From Brienomyrus brachyistius (Eukaryota; Chordata; Actinopteri; Osteoglossiformes; Mormyridae), in assembly GCF_023856365.1 (NCBI RefSeq), contig NW_026042445.1, forward strand, positions 186,001 through 250,000: a DNA stretch of 64,000 nt, in the 5' to 3' direction. The notes under the pieces were generated by a model that saw only the letters and a program-made list of their open reading frames with translations, did not search any database and was not told where the DNA came from. The position numbers and the translations under genes were made by a program. Positions 27,531-42,500 of the stretch are shown one piece after another (the stretch's first letter is position 1; every line of letters begins with the position of its first letter).

Positions 27531-30500
27531 GTATTAGCATATTAGCATATTAGCATAGCATATTAGCATATTAGCATATTAGCATATTAGCATAGCATAG
27601 CGTGTTAGCATATTAGCGTATTAGCATATTAGCATATTAGCATATTAGCATAGCATATTAGCATATTAGCATATTAGCATATTAGCATATTAGCATAGCG
27701 TGTTAGCATATTAGCATATTAGTATATTAGCATAGCATATTAGCATATTAGCATAGCGTGTTAGCATATTAGCATATTAGCATATAAGCATATTAGCATA
27801 GCGTGTTAGCATATTAGCATATTAGCATATTAGCATATTAGCATATTAGCATAGCATATTAGCATATTAGCATATTAGCATAGCGTGTTAGCATATTAGC
27901 GTATTAGCATATTAGCATATTAGCATAGCATATTAGCATATTAGCATAGCGTGTTAGCATATTAGCGTATTAGCATATTAGCATATTAGCATAGCATATT
28001 AGCATATTAGCATATTAGCATATTAATATATTAATATATTAGCATATTAGCATATTAGCATATTAGCATATTAGCATATTAGCATAGCGTGTTAGCATAT
28101 TAGCAATTAGCATATTAGCATATTAGCATAGCATATTAGCATATTAGCATATTAGCATATTAGCATAGCGTGTTAGCATATTAGCATATTAGTATATTAG
28201 GATATTAGCATATTAGGATATTAGCATATTAGCATATTAGCATATTAGCATATTAACATATTAGGATATTAGCATAGCGTGTTAGCATATTAGCGTATTA
28301 GCATATTAGCATAGCATATTAGCATAGCATATTAGCATAGCATATTAGCATAGCATATTAGCATATTAGCATATTAGCATATTAGCATATTAGCATAGCG
28401 TGTGAGCATATTAGCATATTAGCATATTAGCATATTAGCATATTAGCATAGCATACTAGCATATTAGCATATTAGTATATTAGCATATTAGCATATTAGC
28501 ATAGCATATTAGCATATTAGCATAGCGTGTTAGCATATTAACGTATTAGCATATTAGCATATTAGCATAGCATATTAGCATATTAGCATAGCGTGTTAGC
28601 ATATTAGCGTATTAGCATAGTATATTAGCATAGCATATTAGCATATTAGCATAGTATATTAGCATATTAGCATATTAGCATTGCGTGTTAGCATATTAGC
28701 GTATTAACAAATTAGCATATTATCATAGCATATTAGCATATTAACATATTAGGATATTTGCATATTAGCATATTAGCATAGCGTGTTAGCATATTAGCGT
28801 ATTAGCATATTAGCATATTAGCATAGCATATTAGCATATTAGCATATTAGCATATTAGTATAGCGTGTTAGCATATTAGCATATTAGCATATTAGCATAT
28901 TAGCATATTAGCATATTTGCATATTAGCATAGCGTGTTAGCATATTAGCATATTAGCATATTAGCATAGCGTGTTAGCATATTAGCGTATTAGAATATTA
29001 GCATATTAGCATAGCATATTAGCATATTAGCATATTAGCATATTAGCATATTAGCATATTAGCATAGCGTGTTTGCTTATTAGCGTATTAGCATATTAGC
29101 ATATTAGCATATTAGCATATTAGCATAGCGTGTTAGCATATTAGCGTATTAGCATATTAGCATATTAGCATATTAGCATAGCGTGTTAGCATATTAGCGT
29201 ATTAGAATATTAGCATATTAGCATAGCATATTAGCATATTAGCATATTAGCATATTAGCATATTAGCATAGCGTGTTTGCATATTAGCGTATTAGCATAT
29301 TAGCATATTAGCATATTAGCATATTAGCATAGCATATTATCATATTAGCATATTAGCATAGCGTGTTAGCATAGCAATTAGCATATTAGCATATTAGCAT
29401 ATTAGCATATTAGCATATTAGCATAGCATATTAGCATATTAGCATATTAGCATATTTGCATATTAGCATAGCATGTTAGCATATTAGCGTATTAGCATAT
29501 TAGCATATTAGAATATTAGCATAGCGTGTTAGCATATTAGCATATTAGCATTTTAGCATATTAGCATATTAGCAAAGCATATTAGCATGTTAGCATATTA
29601 GCATAGCGTGTTAGCATATTAGCGTATTAGCATATTAGCATATTAGCGTATTAGCATATTAGCATATTAACATATTAGCATATTAGCATAGCGTGTTAGC
29701 ATATTAGCGTATTAGCATATTAGCATATTAGCATAGCATATTAGCATATTAGCATATTAGCATATTAGCATATTAGCATAGCGTGTTAGCATATTAGCGT
29801 ATTAGCAAATTAGCATATTAGCATATTAGCATAGCATATTAGCATATTAGCATATTAGCATATTAGCATATTAGCATAGCATATTAGCATATTAGCATAG
29901 CGTGTTAGCATATTAGCGTATTAGCATATTAGCATATTAGCATACCATATTAGCATATTAGCATATTAGCATATTAGCATATTAGCATATTAGCATAGCG
30001 TGTTAGCATATTAGCATATTAGCATAGCATGTTAGCGTATTAGCATATTAGCATAGCATATTAGCATATTAGCATAGCATATTAGCATATTAGCATATTA
30101 GCATATTAGCATAGCGTGTTAGCGTATTAGCATATTAGCATATTAGCATAGCATATTAGCATATTAGCATATTAGTATATTAGCATATTAGCATATTAGC
30201 ATAACATATTAGCATATTAGCATATTAGCATATTAGCATAGCGTGTTAGCATATTAGCGTATTAGCATATTAGCATATTAGCATATTAGCATATTAGCAT
30301 ATTATAGCATAGCATATTAGCACATTAGCATATTAGCATATTAGCATATTAGCATAGCATATTAGCATATTAGCATATTAGCATATTAGCATAGCGTGTT
30401 AGCGTATTAGCATATTAGCATAGCATATTAGCATATTAGCATATTAGCATATTAGCATAGCATATTAGCATATTAGCATATTAGCATATTAGCATAGCAT

Positions 30501-33500
30501 ATTAGCATATTAGCATATTAGCATATTAGCATAGCATATTAGCATATTAGCATATTAGCATATTAGCATATTAGCATAGCATATGAGCATATTAGCATAT
30601 TAGCATATTAGCATATTAGCATATTAGCATAGCATATTAGCATATTAGCATATTAGCATAGCGTGTTAGCGTATTAGCATATTAGAATATTAGCATAGCA
30701 TATTAGCATATTAGCATAGCATATTAGCATATTAGCATAGCATATTAGCATATTAGCATATTAACATATTAGCATATTAGCATATTAGCATATTAGCATA
30801 TTAGCATAGCGTGTTAGCATATTAGCGTATTAGCATATTAGCATATTAGCATATTAGCATATTAGCATATTAGCATATTAGCATAGCATATTAGCATATT
30901 AGCATATTAGCATATTAGCATAGCATATTAACATATTAGCATAGCATATTAGCATATTAGCATATTAGCATAGCATATTAGCATATTAGCATATTAGCAT
31001 ATTAACATATTAGCATAGCATATTAGCATATTAGCATATTAGCATATTAACATATTAGCATATTAGCATATTAGCATAGCATATTAGCATAGCATATTAA
31101 CATATTAGCATATTAGCATAGCATATTAGCATATTAGCATATTAGCATATTAGCATATTAGCATAGCGTGTTAGCGTATTAGCGTATTAGCATATTAGCA
31201 TAGCGTGTTAGCGTATTAGCATATTAGCATATTAGCATAGCATATTAGCATATTAGTATATTAGCATATTAGCATATTAGCATATTAGCATAGCATATTA
31301 GCATATTAGCATATTAGCATATTAGCATAGCATATTAGCATATTAGCATATTAGCATAGCATATTAGCATATTAGCATATTAGCATAGCGTGTTAGTGTA
31401 TTAGCATATTAGCATATTAGCATAGCATATTAGCATATTAGCATATTAGCATATTAGCATAGCATATTAGCATATTAGCATAGCGTGTTAGCATATTAGC
31501 ATATTAGCATATTAGCATATTAGCATATTAGCATATTAGCATATTAACATATTAGCATAGCATATTAGCATATTAGAATATTAGCATATTAGCATAGCAT
31601 ATTAGCGTATTAGCATATTAGCATATTAGCATATTAGCATATTAGAATATTAGCATATTAGCATAGCATATTAGCATATTAGCATATTAGCATATTAGCA
31701 TATTAGCATAGCATATTAGCATAGTAGCATATTAGCATATTAGCATATTAGCATATTAGCATAGCATATTAGCATATTAGCATATTAGCATATTAGCATA
31801 TTAGCATAGCGTGTTAGCGTATTAGCATATTAGCATAGCATATTAGCATATTAGCATAGCGTGTTAGCGTATTATCATATTAGCATATTAGCATATTAGC
31901 ATATTAGCATAGCATATTAGCATATTAGTATATTAGCATATTAGCATATTAGCATAGCGTGTTAGTGTATTAGCATATTAGCATATTAGCATATTAGCAT
32001 AGCATATTAGCATATTAGCATATTAGCATAGCATATTAGCATATTAGCATATTAGCATATTAACATAGCATATTAGCATATTAGCATATTAGCATATTAG
32101 CATAGCATGTTAGCGTATTAGCATATTAGCATATTAGCATATTAGCATATTAGCATATTAGCATAGCATATTAGCATATTAGCATATTAGCATATTAGCA
32201 TATTAACATAGCATATTAGCATATTAGCATATTAGCATATTAGCATAGCATATTAGCATATTAGCATATTAGCATATTAGCATAGCGTGTTAGCGTATTA
32301 GCATATTAGCATATTAGCATATTAGCATAGCATATTAGCATATTAGCATATTAGCATATTAGCATATTAACATAGCATATTAGCATATTAGCATATTAGC
32401 ATATTAGTATAGCGTGTTAGCGTATTAGCATATTAGCATAGCATAGCATATTAGCATATTAGCATATTAGCATATTAGCATAGCATATTAGCATATTAGC
32501 ATAGCGTGTTAGCGTATTAGCATATTAGCATATTAGCATAGCATATTAGCATATTAGCATAGCATATTAGCATATTAGCATATTAGCATATTAGCATATT
32601 AGCATATTAGCATATTAACATATTAGCATATTAGCATATTAGCATATTAGCATAGCGTGTTAGCATATTAGCGTATTAGCATATTAGCATATTAGCATAT
32701 TAGCATATTAGCATATTAGCATAGCATAGCATATTAGCATATTAGCATATTAGCATATTAGCATAGCATATTAGCATATTAGCATATTAGCATATTAGCA
32801 TAGCGTGTTAGTGTATTAGCATATTAGCATATTAGTATAGCATATTAGCATATTAGCATATTAGCATATTAGCATATTAGCATAGCATATTAGCATATTA
32901 GCATATTAGCATATTAGCATATTAGCATAGCATATTAGCATATTAGCATATTAGCAGATTTGTATATTAGCATATTAGCATAGCATATTAGCATATTAGC
33001 ATATTAGCATATTAGCATATTAGCATAACGTGTTAGCGTATTAGCGTATTAGCATATTAGCATAGCGTGTTAGCGTATTAGCATATTAGTATATTAGCAT
33101 ATTAGCATATTAGCATAGCATATTAGCATATTAGCATATTAGCATATTAGCATAGCATATTAGCATATTAGCATAGTATATTAGCATATTAGCATATTAG
33201 CATATTAGCATATTAGCATATTAGCATAGCATATTAGCATATTAGCATATTAGCATATTAACATATTAGCATAGCATATTAGCATATTAGCATATTAGCA
33301 TATTAGCATATTAGCATATTAACATATTAGCATATTAGCATATTAGCATAGCATATTAGCATAGCATATTAACATATTAGCATATTAGCATAACATATTA
33401 GCATATTAGCATATTAGCATATTAGCATAGCGTGTTAGCGTATTAGCGTATTAGCATATTAGCATAGCGTGTTAGCATATTAGCATATTAGCATATTAGC

Positions 33501-34910
33501 ATATTAGCATATTAGCATATTAGCATAGCATATTAGCATATTAGCATATTAGCATATTAGCATAGCATATTAGCATATTAGCATATTAGCATATTAGCAT
33601 ATTAGCATAGCATATTAGCATATTAGCATATTAGCATATTAGCATAGCATATTAGCATATTAGCATATTAGTATATTAGCATATTAGCATATTAGTATAT
33701 TATCATAGCGTGTTAGTGTATTAGCATATTAGCATATTAGCATAGCATATTAGCATATTAGTATAGTATATTAGCATATTAGCATATTAGCATATTAGCA
33801 TATTAGCATAGCATATTAGCATATTAGCATATTAGCATATTAGCATGGCATATTAGCATATTAGCATAGCATATTAGCATATTAGCATAGCATATTAGCA
33901 TATTAGCATATTAGCATATTAGCATAGTATATTAGCATATTAACATATTAGCATATTAGCATATTAGCATATTAGCATATTAGCATATTAGCATAGCATA
34001 TTAGCATATTAGCATATTAGCATATTAGCATATTAGCATGGCATATTAGCATATTAGCATAGCATATTAGCATATTAGCATAGCATATTAGCATATTAGC
34101 ATATTAGCATATTAGCATATTAGCATAGCGTGTTAGCATATTAGCGTATTAGCATATTAGCATATTAGTATATTAGCATGTTAGCATATTAGCATAGCAT
34201 ATTAGCATATTAGCATATTAGCATATTAGCATATTAGCATATTAGCATATTAGCATAGCATATTAGCATAGCTTGTTAGCATATTAGCATAATAGCATAT
34301 TAGCATAGCATATTAGCATATTAGCATATTAGCATATTAGCATATTAGCATAGCGTGTTAGTGTATTAGCATATTAGCATATTAGCATATTAACATATTA
34401 GCATATTAGCATATTAGCATATTAGCATATTAGCATAGCTTGTTAGCATATTAGCGTATTAGCATATTAGCATATTAGCATATTAGCATATTAGCATAGC
34501 ATATTAGCATATTAGCATAATAGCATATTAGCATATTAGCATATTAGCATAGCATATTAGCATATTAGCATATTAGCATATTAGCATATTAGCATATTAG
34601 CATAGCGTGTTAGTGTATTAGCATATTAGCATATTAGCATATTAGCATATTAGCATATTAGCATATTAGCATAGCATATTAGCATATTAGCATATTAGCA
34701 TATTAGCATAGCATATTAACATATTAGCATATTAGCATATTAGCATATTAGCATAGCATATTAGCATATTAGCATATTAGCATATTAACACATTAGCATA
34801 TTAGCATATTAGCATATTAGCATAGCATATTAGCATATTAGCATATTAGCATATTAGCATAGCATATTAGCATATTAGCATATTAGCATATTAGCATATT
34901 AGCATAGCAT
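27531..34910 (+). repeat. Block A4 of the higher-order repeat, with a single 1.35-kb subunit
   Basis: A-type landmarks recur: ATTAATATATTAATATATTA (28022-28041), GCGTGTGAGC (28398), GCAAAGC (29572), ATGAG (30583, once), AGTAGC (31723, once), CAGATTTGTAT (32955) and GCTTGTT (34271 and 34438). The offset from A3 is 11,694 up to ATGAG and falls to about 10.35 kb at AGTAGC, because A4 has one copy of the subunit that A3 has twice. The terminal segment matches A3 at an offset of 10,473. Confidence 0.68.
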
Positions 34911-37780
34911 AGCATATTAGCATATTAACATATTAGCATATTAGCATATTAGCATATTAGCATAGCATATTAGCATATTAGCATATTAACATATTAGCAT
35001 ATTAGCATAGCATATTAGGATATTAGCATATTAGCATATTAGCATATTAGCATAGCATATTAACATATTAGCATATTAGCATATTAGCATATTAGCATAT
35101 TAGCATAGCATATTAGCATATTAGCATATTAGCATAGCATATTAGCATATTAGCATAGCATATTAGCATATTAGCATAGCGTGTTAGCGTATTAGCATAT
35201 TAGCATATTAGCATAGCATATTAGCATATTAGCATATTAGCATATTAGCATATTAGCATATTAGCATAGCATATTAGCATATTAGCATATTAGCATATTA
35301 GCATAGCATATTAGCATATTAGCATATTAGCATATTAACATATTAGCATATTAACATATTAGCATAGCATATTAGCATATTAGCATATTAGCATATTAGC
35401 ATATTAGCATAGCATATTAGCATATTAGCATATTAGCATATTAGCATATTAGCATAGCGTGTTAGCGTATTAGCATATTAGCATATTAGCATAGCATATT
35501 AGCATATTAGCATATTAACATATTAGCATATTAGCATAGCGTGTTAGTGTATTAGCATATTAGCATATAGCATAGCATATTAGCATATTAGCATATTAGC
35601 ATATTAACATAGCATATTAGCATATTAGCATATTAGCATATTAGCATATTAGCATAGCATATTAGCATATTAGCATATTAGCATATTAGCATATTAGCAT
35701 AGCATATTAGCATATTAGCATATTAGCATATTAGCATAGCATATTAGCATATTAGCATATTAGCATATTAGCATATTGGCATAGCATATTAGCATATTAG
35801 CGTATTAGCATATTAGCATATTAGCATATTAGCATAGCATATTAGCATATTAGCATATTAGCATATTAGCATATTAGCATATTAGCATAGCATATTAGCA
35901 TATTAGCATATTAGCATATTAGTATATTAGCATAGCATATTAGCATATTAGCATATTAGCATATTAGCATAGCATATTAGCATATTAGCATATTAGCATA
36001 GCATATTAGCATATTAGCATATTAGCATATTAGCATATTAGCATAGCGTGTTAGCGTATTAGCATAATAGCATATTAGCATAGCATATTAGCATATTAGC
36101 ATATTAGCATATTAGCATATTAGCCTAGCGTGTTAGTGTATTAGCATATTAGCATATTAGCATAGCATATTAGCATATTAGCATATTAGCATATTAGCAT
36201 ATTAGCATAGCATATTAGCATATTAACATATTAGCATATTAGCATATTAGCATAGCATATTAGCATATTAGCATATTAGCATAGCATATTAGCATATTAG
36301 CATATTAGCTTATTAGCATATTAGCATATTAGCATATTAGCATATTAGCATATTAGCATAGCATATTAGCATATTAACATATTAGCATATTAGCATAGCA
36401 TATTAGCATATTAGCATATTAGCATATTAGCATATTAGCATATTAACATATTAGCATAGCATATTAGCATATTAGCATATTAGCATATTAGCATATTAGC
36501 ATAGCATATTAGCATATTAGCATATTAGCATATTAGCATATTAGCATATTAGCATAGCATATTAGCATATTAGCATATTAGCATATTAGCATATTAGCAT
36601 AGCGTGTTAGTGTATTAGCATATTAGCATATTAGCATAGCATATTAGCATATTAGCATATTAGCATATTAACATAGCATATTAGCATATTAGCATATTAG
36701 CATATTAGCATATTAGCATATTAGCATAGCATATTAGCATATTAGCATATTAGCATATTAGCATATTAGCATAGCATATTAGCATATTAGCATATTAACA
36801 TATTAGCATAGCATATTAGCATAGCATATTAACATATTAGCATATTAGCATATTAGCATATTAGCATATTGGCATAGCATATTAGCATATTAGCGTATTA
36901 GCATATTAGCATATTAGCATATTAGCATAGCATATTAGCATATTAGCATATTAGCATATTAGCATATTAGCATAGCATATTAGCATATTAGCATATTAGC
37001 ATATTAGTATATTAGCATAGCATATTAGCATATTAGCATATTAGCATATTAGCATAGCATATTAGCATATTAGCATATTAGCATAGCATATTAGCATATT
37101 AGCATATTAGCATATTAGCATATTAGCATAGCGTGTTAGCGTATTAGCATATTAGCATATTAGCATAGCATATTAGCATATTAGCATATTAGCATATTAG
37201 CATATTAGCCTAGCGTGTTAGTGTATTAGCATATTAGCATATTAGCATAGCATATTAGCATATTAGCATATTAGCATATTAGCATATTAGCATATTAGCA
37301 TAGCATATTAGCATATTAACATATTAGCATATTAGCATATTAGCATAGCATATTAGCATATTAGCATATTAGCATATTAGCATATTAGCATATTAACATA
37401 TTAGCATAGCATATTAGCATATTAGCATATTAACATATTAGCATATTAGCATAGCATATTAGCATATTAGCATATTAGCATATTAGCATAGCATATTAGC
37501 ATATTAGCATATTAACATATTAGCATATTAGCATAGCATATTAGCATATTAGCATATTAGCATATTAGCATATTAGCATAGCATATTAGCATATTAGCAT
37601 ATTAGCATAGCGTGTTAGCGTGTTAGCGTATTAGCATATTAGCATAGCATATTAGCATATTAGCATATTAGCATATTAGCATAGCATATTAGCATATTAG
37701 CATATTAGCATATTAGCATATTAGCATAGCATATTAGCATATTAGCATATTAGCATAGCGTGTTAGCGTGTTAGCGTATT
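34911..37780 (+). repeat. Block B3: two ~1.1-kb subunits plus paired terminal signature
   Basis: GCCTAGCG occurs at 36123 and 37208 (1,085 apart) and TTGGCATAG near 35777 and 36869. A GCTTATTAGC unit lies near 36307. The paired GCGTGTTAGCGTGTTAGCG lies at 37610 and 37758 (148 apart). Its start shares the TTAGGAT unit with B2, which supports A3-B2 and A4-B3 as equivalent composite units. It is followed by C1 rather than another A block. Confidence 0.66.
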
Positions 37781-40350
37781 AGCATATTAGCATATTAGCA
37801 TAGCATATTAGCATATTAGCATATTAGCATATTAGCATAGCATATTACATATTAGCATATTAGCATATTAGCATATTAGCATAGCATATTAGCATATTAG
37901 CATATTAGCATATTAGCATATTAGCATAACATATTAGCATATTAGCATATTAGCATATTAGCATATTAGCATAGCATATTAGCATATTAGCATATTAGCA
38001 TATTAGCATATTAGCATAGCATATTAGCATATTAGCATATTAGCATATTAGCATATTAGCATAGCGTGTTAGCGTATTAGCATATTAGCATATTAGCATA
38101 GCATATTAGCATATTAGCATGGCATATTAGCATATTAGCATAGCATATTAGCATATTAGCATATTAGCATATTAGCATATTAGCATAGCGTGTTAGCATA
38201 TTAATGTATTAGCATATTAGCATATTAGCATATTAGCATATTAGCATATTAGCATATTAGAATAGCATATTAGCATATTAGCATATTAGCATATTAGCAT
38301 AGCGTGTTAGCGTATTAGCATATTAGCATAGCATAATTAGCATATTAGCATAGCATATTAGCATATTAGCATATTAGCATATTAGCATAGCGTGTTAGAG
38401 GTATTAGCATATTAGCATATTAGCATAACATATTAGCATATTAGCATATTAGTATATTAGTATACTAATACGCTATGCTAATATGCTAATATTAGCATAT
38501 TAGCATATTAACATATTAGCATATTAGCATATTAGCATATTAGCATAGCGTGTTAGCATATTAGCGTATTAGCATATTAGCATATTAGCATATTAGCATA
38601 TTAGCATATTAGCATATTAGCATATTAACATAGCATAGCATATTAGCACATTAGCATATTAGCATATTAGCATATTAGCATAGCATATTAACATATTAGC
38701 ATATTAGCATATTAGCATATTAGCATATTAGCATAGCGTGTTAGCGTATTAGCATATTAGCATAGCATATTAGCATATTAGCATAGCATATTAGCATATT
38801 AGCATATTAGCATATTAGCATATTAGCATAGCATATTAGCATATTAGCATATTAGCATATTAGCATATTAGCATAGCATATTAGCATATTAGCATATTAG
38901 CATATTAGCATATTAGCATATTACCATAGCATATTAGCATATTAGCATATTAGCATATTAGCATAGCATATTAGCATATTAGCATATTAGCATATTAGCA
39001 TAGCATGTTAGCGTATTAGCATATTAGTATATTAGCATATTAGCATATTAATATATTAGCATATTAGCATATTAGCATATTAGCATATTAGCATAGCATA
39101 TTAGCATATTAGCATAGCATATTAGCATATTAGCATATTGGCATATTAGCATATTAGCATAGCGTGTTAGCATATTAGCGTATTAGCATATTAGCATATT
39201 AGCATATTAGCATATTAGCATATTAGCATAGCATATTAGCATATTAGCATATTAGCATATTAGCATATTAGCATATTAGCATAGCATATTAGCGTATTAG
39301 CATATTAGTATATTAGCATATTAGCATATTAGCATATTAGCATATTAGCATATTAGCATAGCATATTAGCATATTAGCATAGCATATTATCATATTATCA
39401 TATTAGCATATTAGCATATTAGCATATTAGCATATTAGCATATTAGCATATTAGCATAGCATATTAGCATATTAGCATATTAGCATATTAGCATATTAGC
39501 ATAGCATATTAGCATATTAGCATATAGCATATTAGAATATTAGCATAGCATATTAGTATATTAGCATATTAGCATATTAGCATATTAGCATATTAGCATA
39601 GCATATTAGCATATTAGCATATTAGCATATTAGCATATTAGCATATTAGCATAGCATGTTAGCGTATTAGCATATTAGCATATTAGCATATTAACATATT
39701 AGCATATTAGCATAGCATATTAGCATATTAGCATATTAGCATATTAGCATATTAGCTTATTAGCATATTAGCATATTAGCATATTAGCATATTAGCATAT
39801 TAGCATATTAGCATAGCATATTAGCATATTAGCATATTAGCATATTAGCATATTAGCATAGCGTGTTAGTGTATTAGCATATTAGCATATTAGCATAGCA
39901 TATTAGCATATTAGCATATTAGCATATTAGCATATTAGCATATTAGTATAACATATTAGCATATTAGCATATTAGCATACTAGCATAGCATATTAGCACA
40001 TTAGCATATTAGCATATTAGCATAGCATATTAGCATATTAGCATATTAGCATATTAGCATATTAGCATAGCATGTTAGCGTATTAGCGTATTAGCATATT
40101 AGCATAGCGTATTGGCGTATTAGCATATTAGCATATTAGCATAGAATATTAGCATATTAGCATATTAGCATATTAGCATAGCATATTAGCATATTAGCAT
40201 ATTAGCATATTAGCATATTAGCATATTAACATAGCATATTAGCATATTAGCATATTAGCATATTAGCATATTAGCATAGCATATTAGCATATTAGCATAT
40301 TAGCATATTAGCATATTAGCATAGCATATTAGCATATTAGCATATTAGCA
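37781..40350 (+). repeat. Block C1 of the higher-order repeat, carrying the microinversion
   Basis: Landmarks in order are CATGGCATATTAG (about 38118), TTAATGTATT (38201), GTTAGAGGTATT (about 38395), the inverted segment (38463-38490), TTACCATAG (about 38931), GCATGTTAGCG (about 39004), TTAATATATT (about 39048), TATCATATTATCAT (about 39388), GCGTATTGGCG (about 40107) and CATAGAATATT (about 40141). C2 repeats this order at an offset of about 4.73 kb. The extra G in GTTAGAGG is private to C1; C2 and C3 read GTTAGAGT. Confidence 0.65.
38463..38490 (-). repeat. Microinversion inside the satellite, copy 1
   Basis: Twenty-eight bases read as the reverse complement of ordinary array sequence; on the minus strand they spell ATTAGCAT-ATTAGCAT-AGCGT-ATTAGTA. 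The left junction forms a 16-base perfect palindrome, TATTAGTATACTAATA (38455-38470). The right junction forms a 34-base perfect palindrome (38474-38507, centre between 38490 and 38491). This is the first of three copies of the only reversed array sequence I found. Confidence 0.9.
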
Positions 40351-42500
40351 TATTAGCATAGCATTTAGCATATTAGCATATTAGCATATTAGCATATTAG
40401 CATATTGGCATAGCATATTAGCATATTAGCGTATTAGCATATTAGCATATTAGCATATTAGCATAGCATATTAGCATATTAGCATATAGCATATTAGCAT
40501 ATTAGCATATTAGCATAGCATATTAACATATTAGCATATTAGCATATTAGTATATTAGCATAGCATATTAGCATATTAGCATATTAGCATATTAGCATAG
40601 CATATTAGCATATTAGCATATTAGCATAGCATATTAGCATATTAGCATATTAGCATATTAGCATATTAGCATAGCGTGTTAGCGTATTAGCATATTAGCA
40701 TATTAGCATAGCATATTAGCATATTAGCATATTAGCATATTAGCATATTAGCCTAGCGTGTTAGTGTATTAGCATATTAGCATATTAGCATAGCATATTA
40801 GCATATTAGCATATTAGCATATTAGCATATTAGCATAGCATATTAGCATATTAACATATTAGCATATTAGCATATTAGCATAGCATATTAGCATATTAGC
40901 ATATTAGCATAGCATATTAGCATATTAGCATATTAGCTTATTAGCATATTAGCATATTAGCATATTAGCATATTAGCATATTAGCATAGCATATTAGCAT
41001 ATTAACATATTAGCATATTAGCATAGCATATTAGCATATTAGCATATTAGCATATTAGCATATTAACATATTAGCATAGCATAATTAGCATATTAGCATA
41101 TTAGCATATTAGCATATTAGCATAGCATATTAGCATATTAGCATATTAGCATATTAGCATATTAGCATATTAGCATAGCGTGTTAGCGTATTAGCATATT
41201 AGCATATTAGCATAGCATATTAGCATATTAGCATATTAGCATATTAGCATATTAGCATAGCGTGTTAGTGTATTAGCATATTAGCATATTAGCATAGCAT
41301 ATTAGCATATTAGCATATTAGCATATTAACATAGCATATTAGCATATTAGCATATTAGCATATTAGCATATTAGCATAGCATATTAGCATATTAGCATAT
41401 TAGCATATTAGCATATTAGCATATTAGCATAGCATATTAGCATATTAGCATATTAACATATTAGCATAGCATATTAGCATAGCATATTAACATATTAGCA
41501 TATTAGCATATTAGCATATTAGCATATTGGCATAGCATATTAGCATATTAGCGTATTAGCATATTAGCATATTAGCATATTAGCATAGCATATTAGCATA
41601 TTAGCATATTAGCATATTAGCATATTAGCATAGCATATTAGCATATTAGCATATTAGCATATTAGTATATTAGCATAGCATATTAGCATATTAGCATATT
41701 AGCATAGCATATTAGCATATTAGCATATTAGCATAGCATATTAGCATATTAGCATATTAGCATATTAGCATATTAGCATAGCGTGTTAGCGTATTAGCAT
41801 ATTAGCATATTAGCATAGCATATTAGCATATTAGCATATTAGCATATTAGCATATTAGCCTAGCGTGTTAGTGTATTAGCATATTAGCATATTAGCATAG
41901 CATATTAGCATATTAGCATATTAGCATATTAGCATATTAGCATATTAGCATAGCATATTAGCATATTAACATATTAGCATATTAGCATATTAGCATAGCA
42001 TATTAGCATATTAGCATATTAGCATATTAGCATATTAGCATATTAACATATTAGCATAGCATATTAGCATATTAGCATATTAGCATATTAGCATATTAGC
42101 ATATTAACATATTAGCATAGCATATTAGCATATTAGCATAGCATATTAACATATTAGCATATTAGCATAGCATATTAGCATATTAGCATATTAGCATATT
42201 AGCATAGCATATTAGCATATTAGCATATTAACATATTAGCATATTAGCATAGCATATTAGCATATTAGCATATTAGCATATTAGCATATTAGCATAGCAT
42301 ATTAGCATATTAGCATATTAGCATAGCGTGTTAGCGTGTTAGCGTATTAGCATATTAGCATAGCATAGCATATTAGCATATTAGCATATTAGCATAGCAT
42401 ATTAGCATATTAGCATATTAGCATATTAGCATATTAGCATATTAGCATAGCATATTAGCATATTAGCATATTAGCATAGCGTGTTAGCGTGTTAGCGTAT
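40351..42500 (+). repeat. Block B4: two ~1.1-kb subunits plus paired terminal signature
   Basis: GCCTAGCG occurs at 40751 and 41858 (1,107 apart) and TTGGCATAG near 40406 and 41527. A GCTTATTAGC unit lies near 40936. The paired GCGTGTTAGCGTGTTAGCG is at 42326 and 42479 (153 apart). An odd ATTT contraction (GCATTTAGC near 40364) lies just before the block. It is flanked by C blocks on both sides. Confidence 0.63.
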
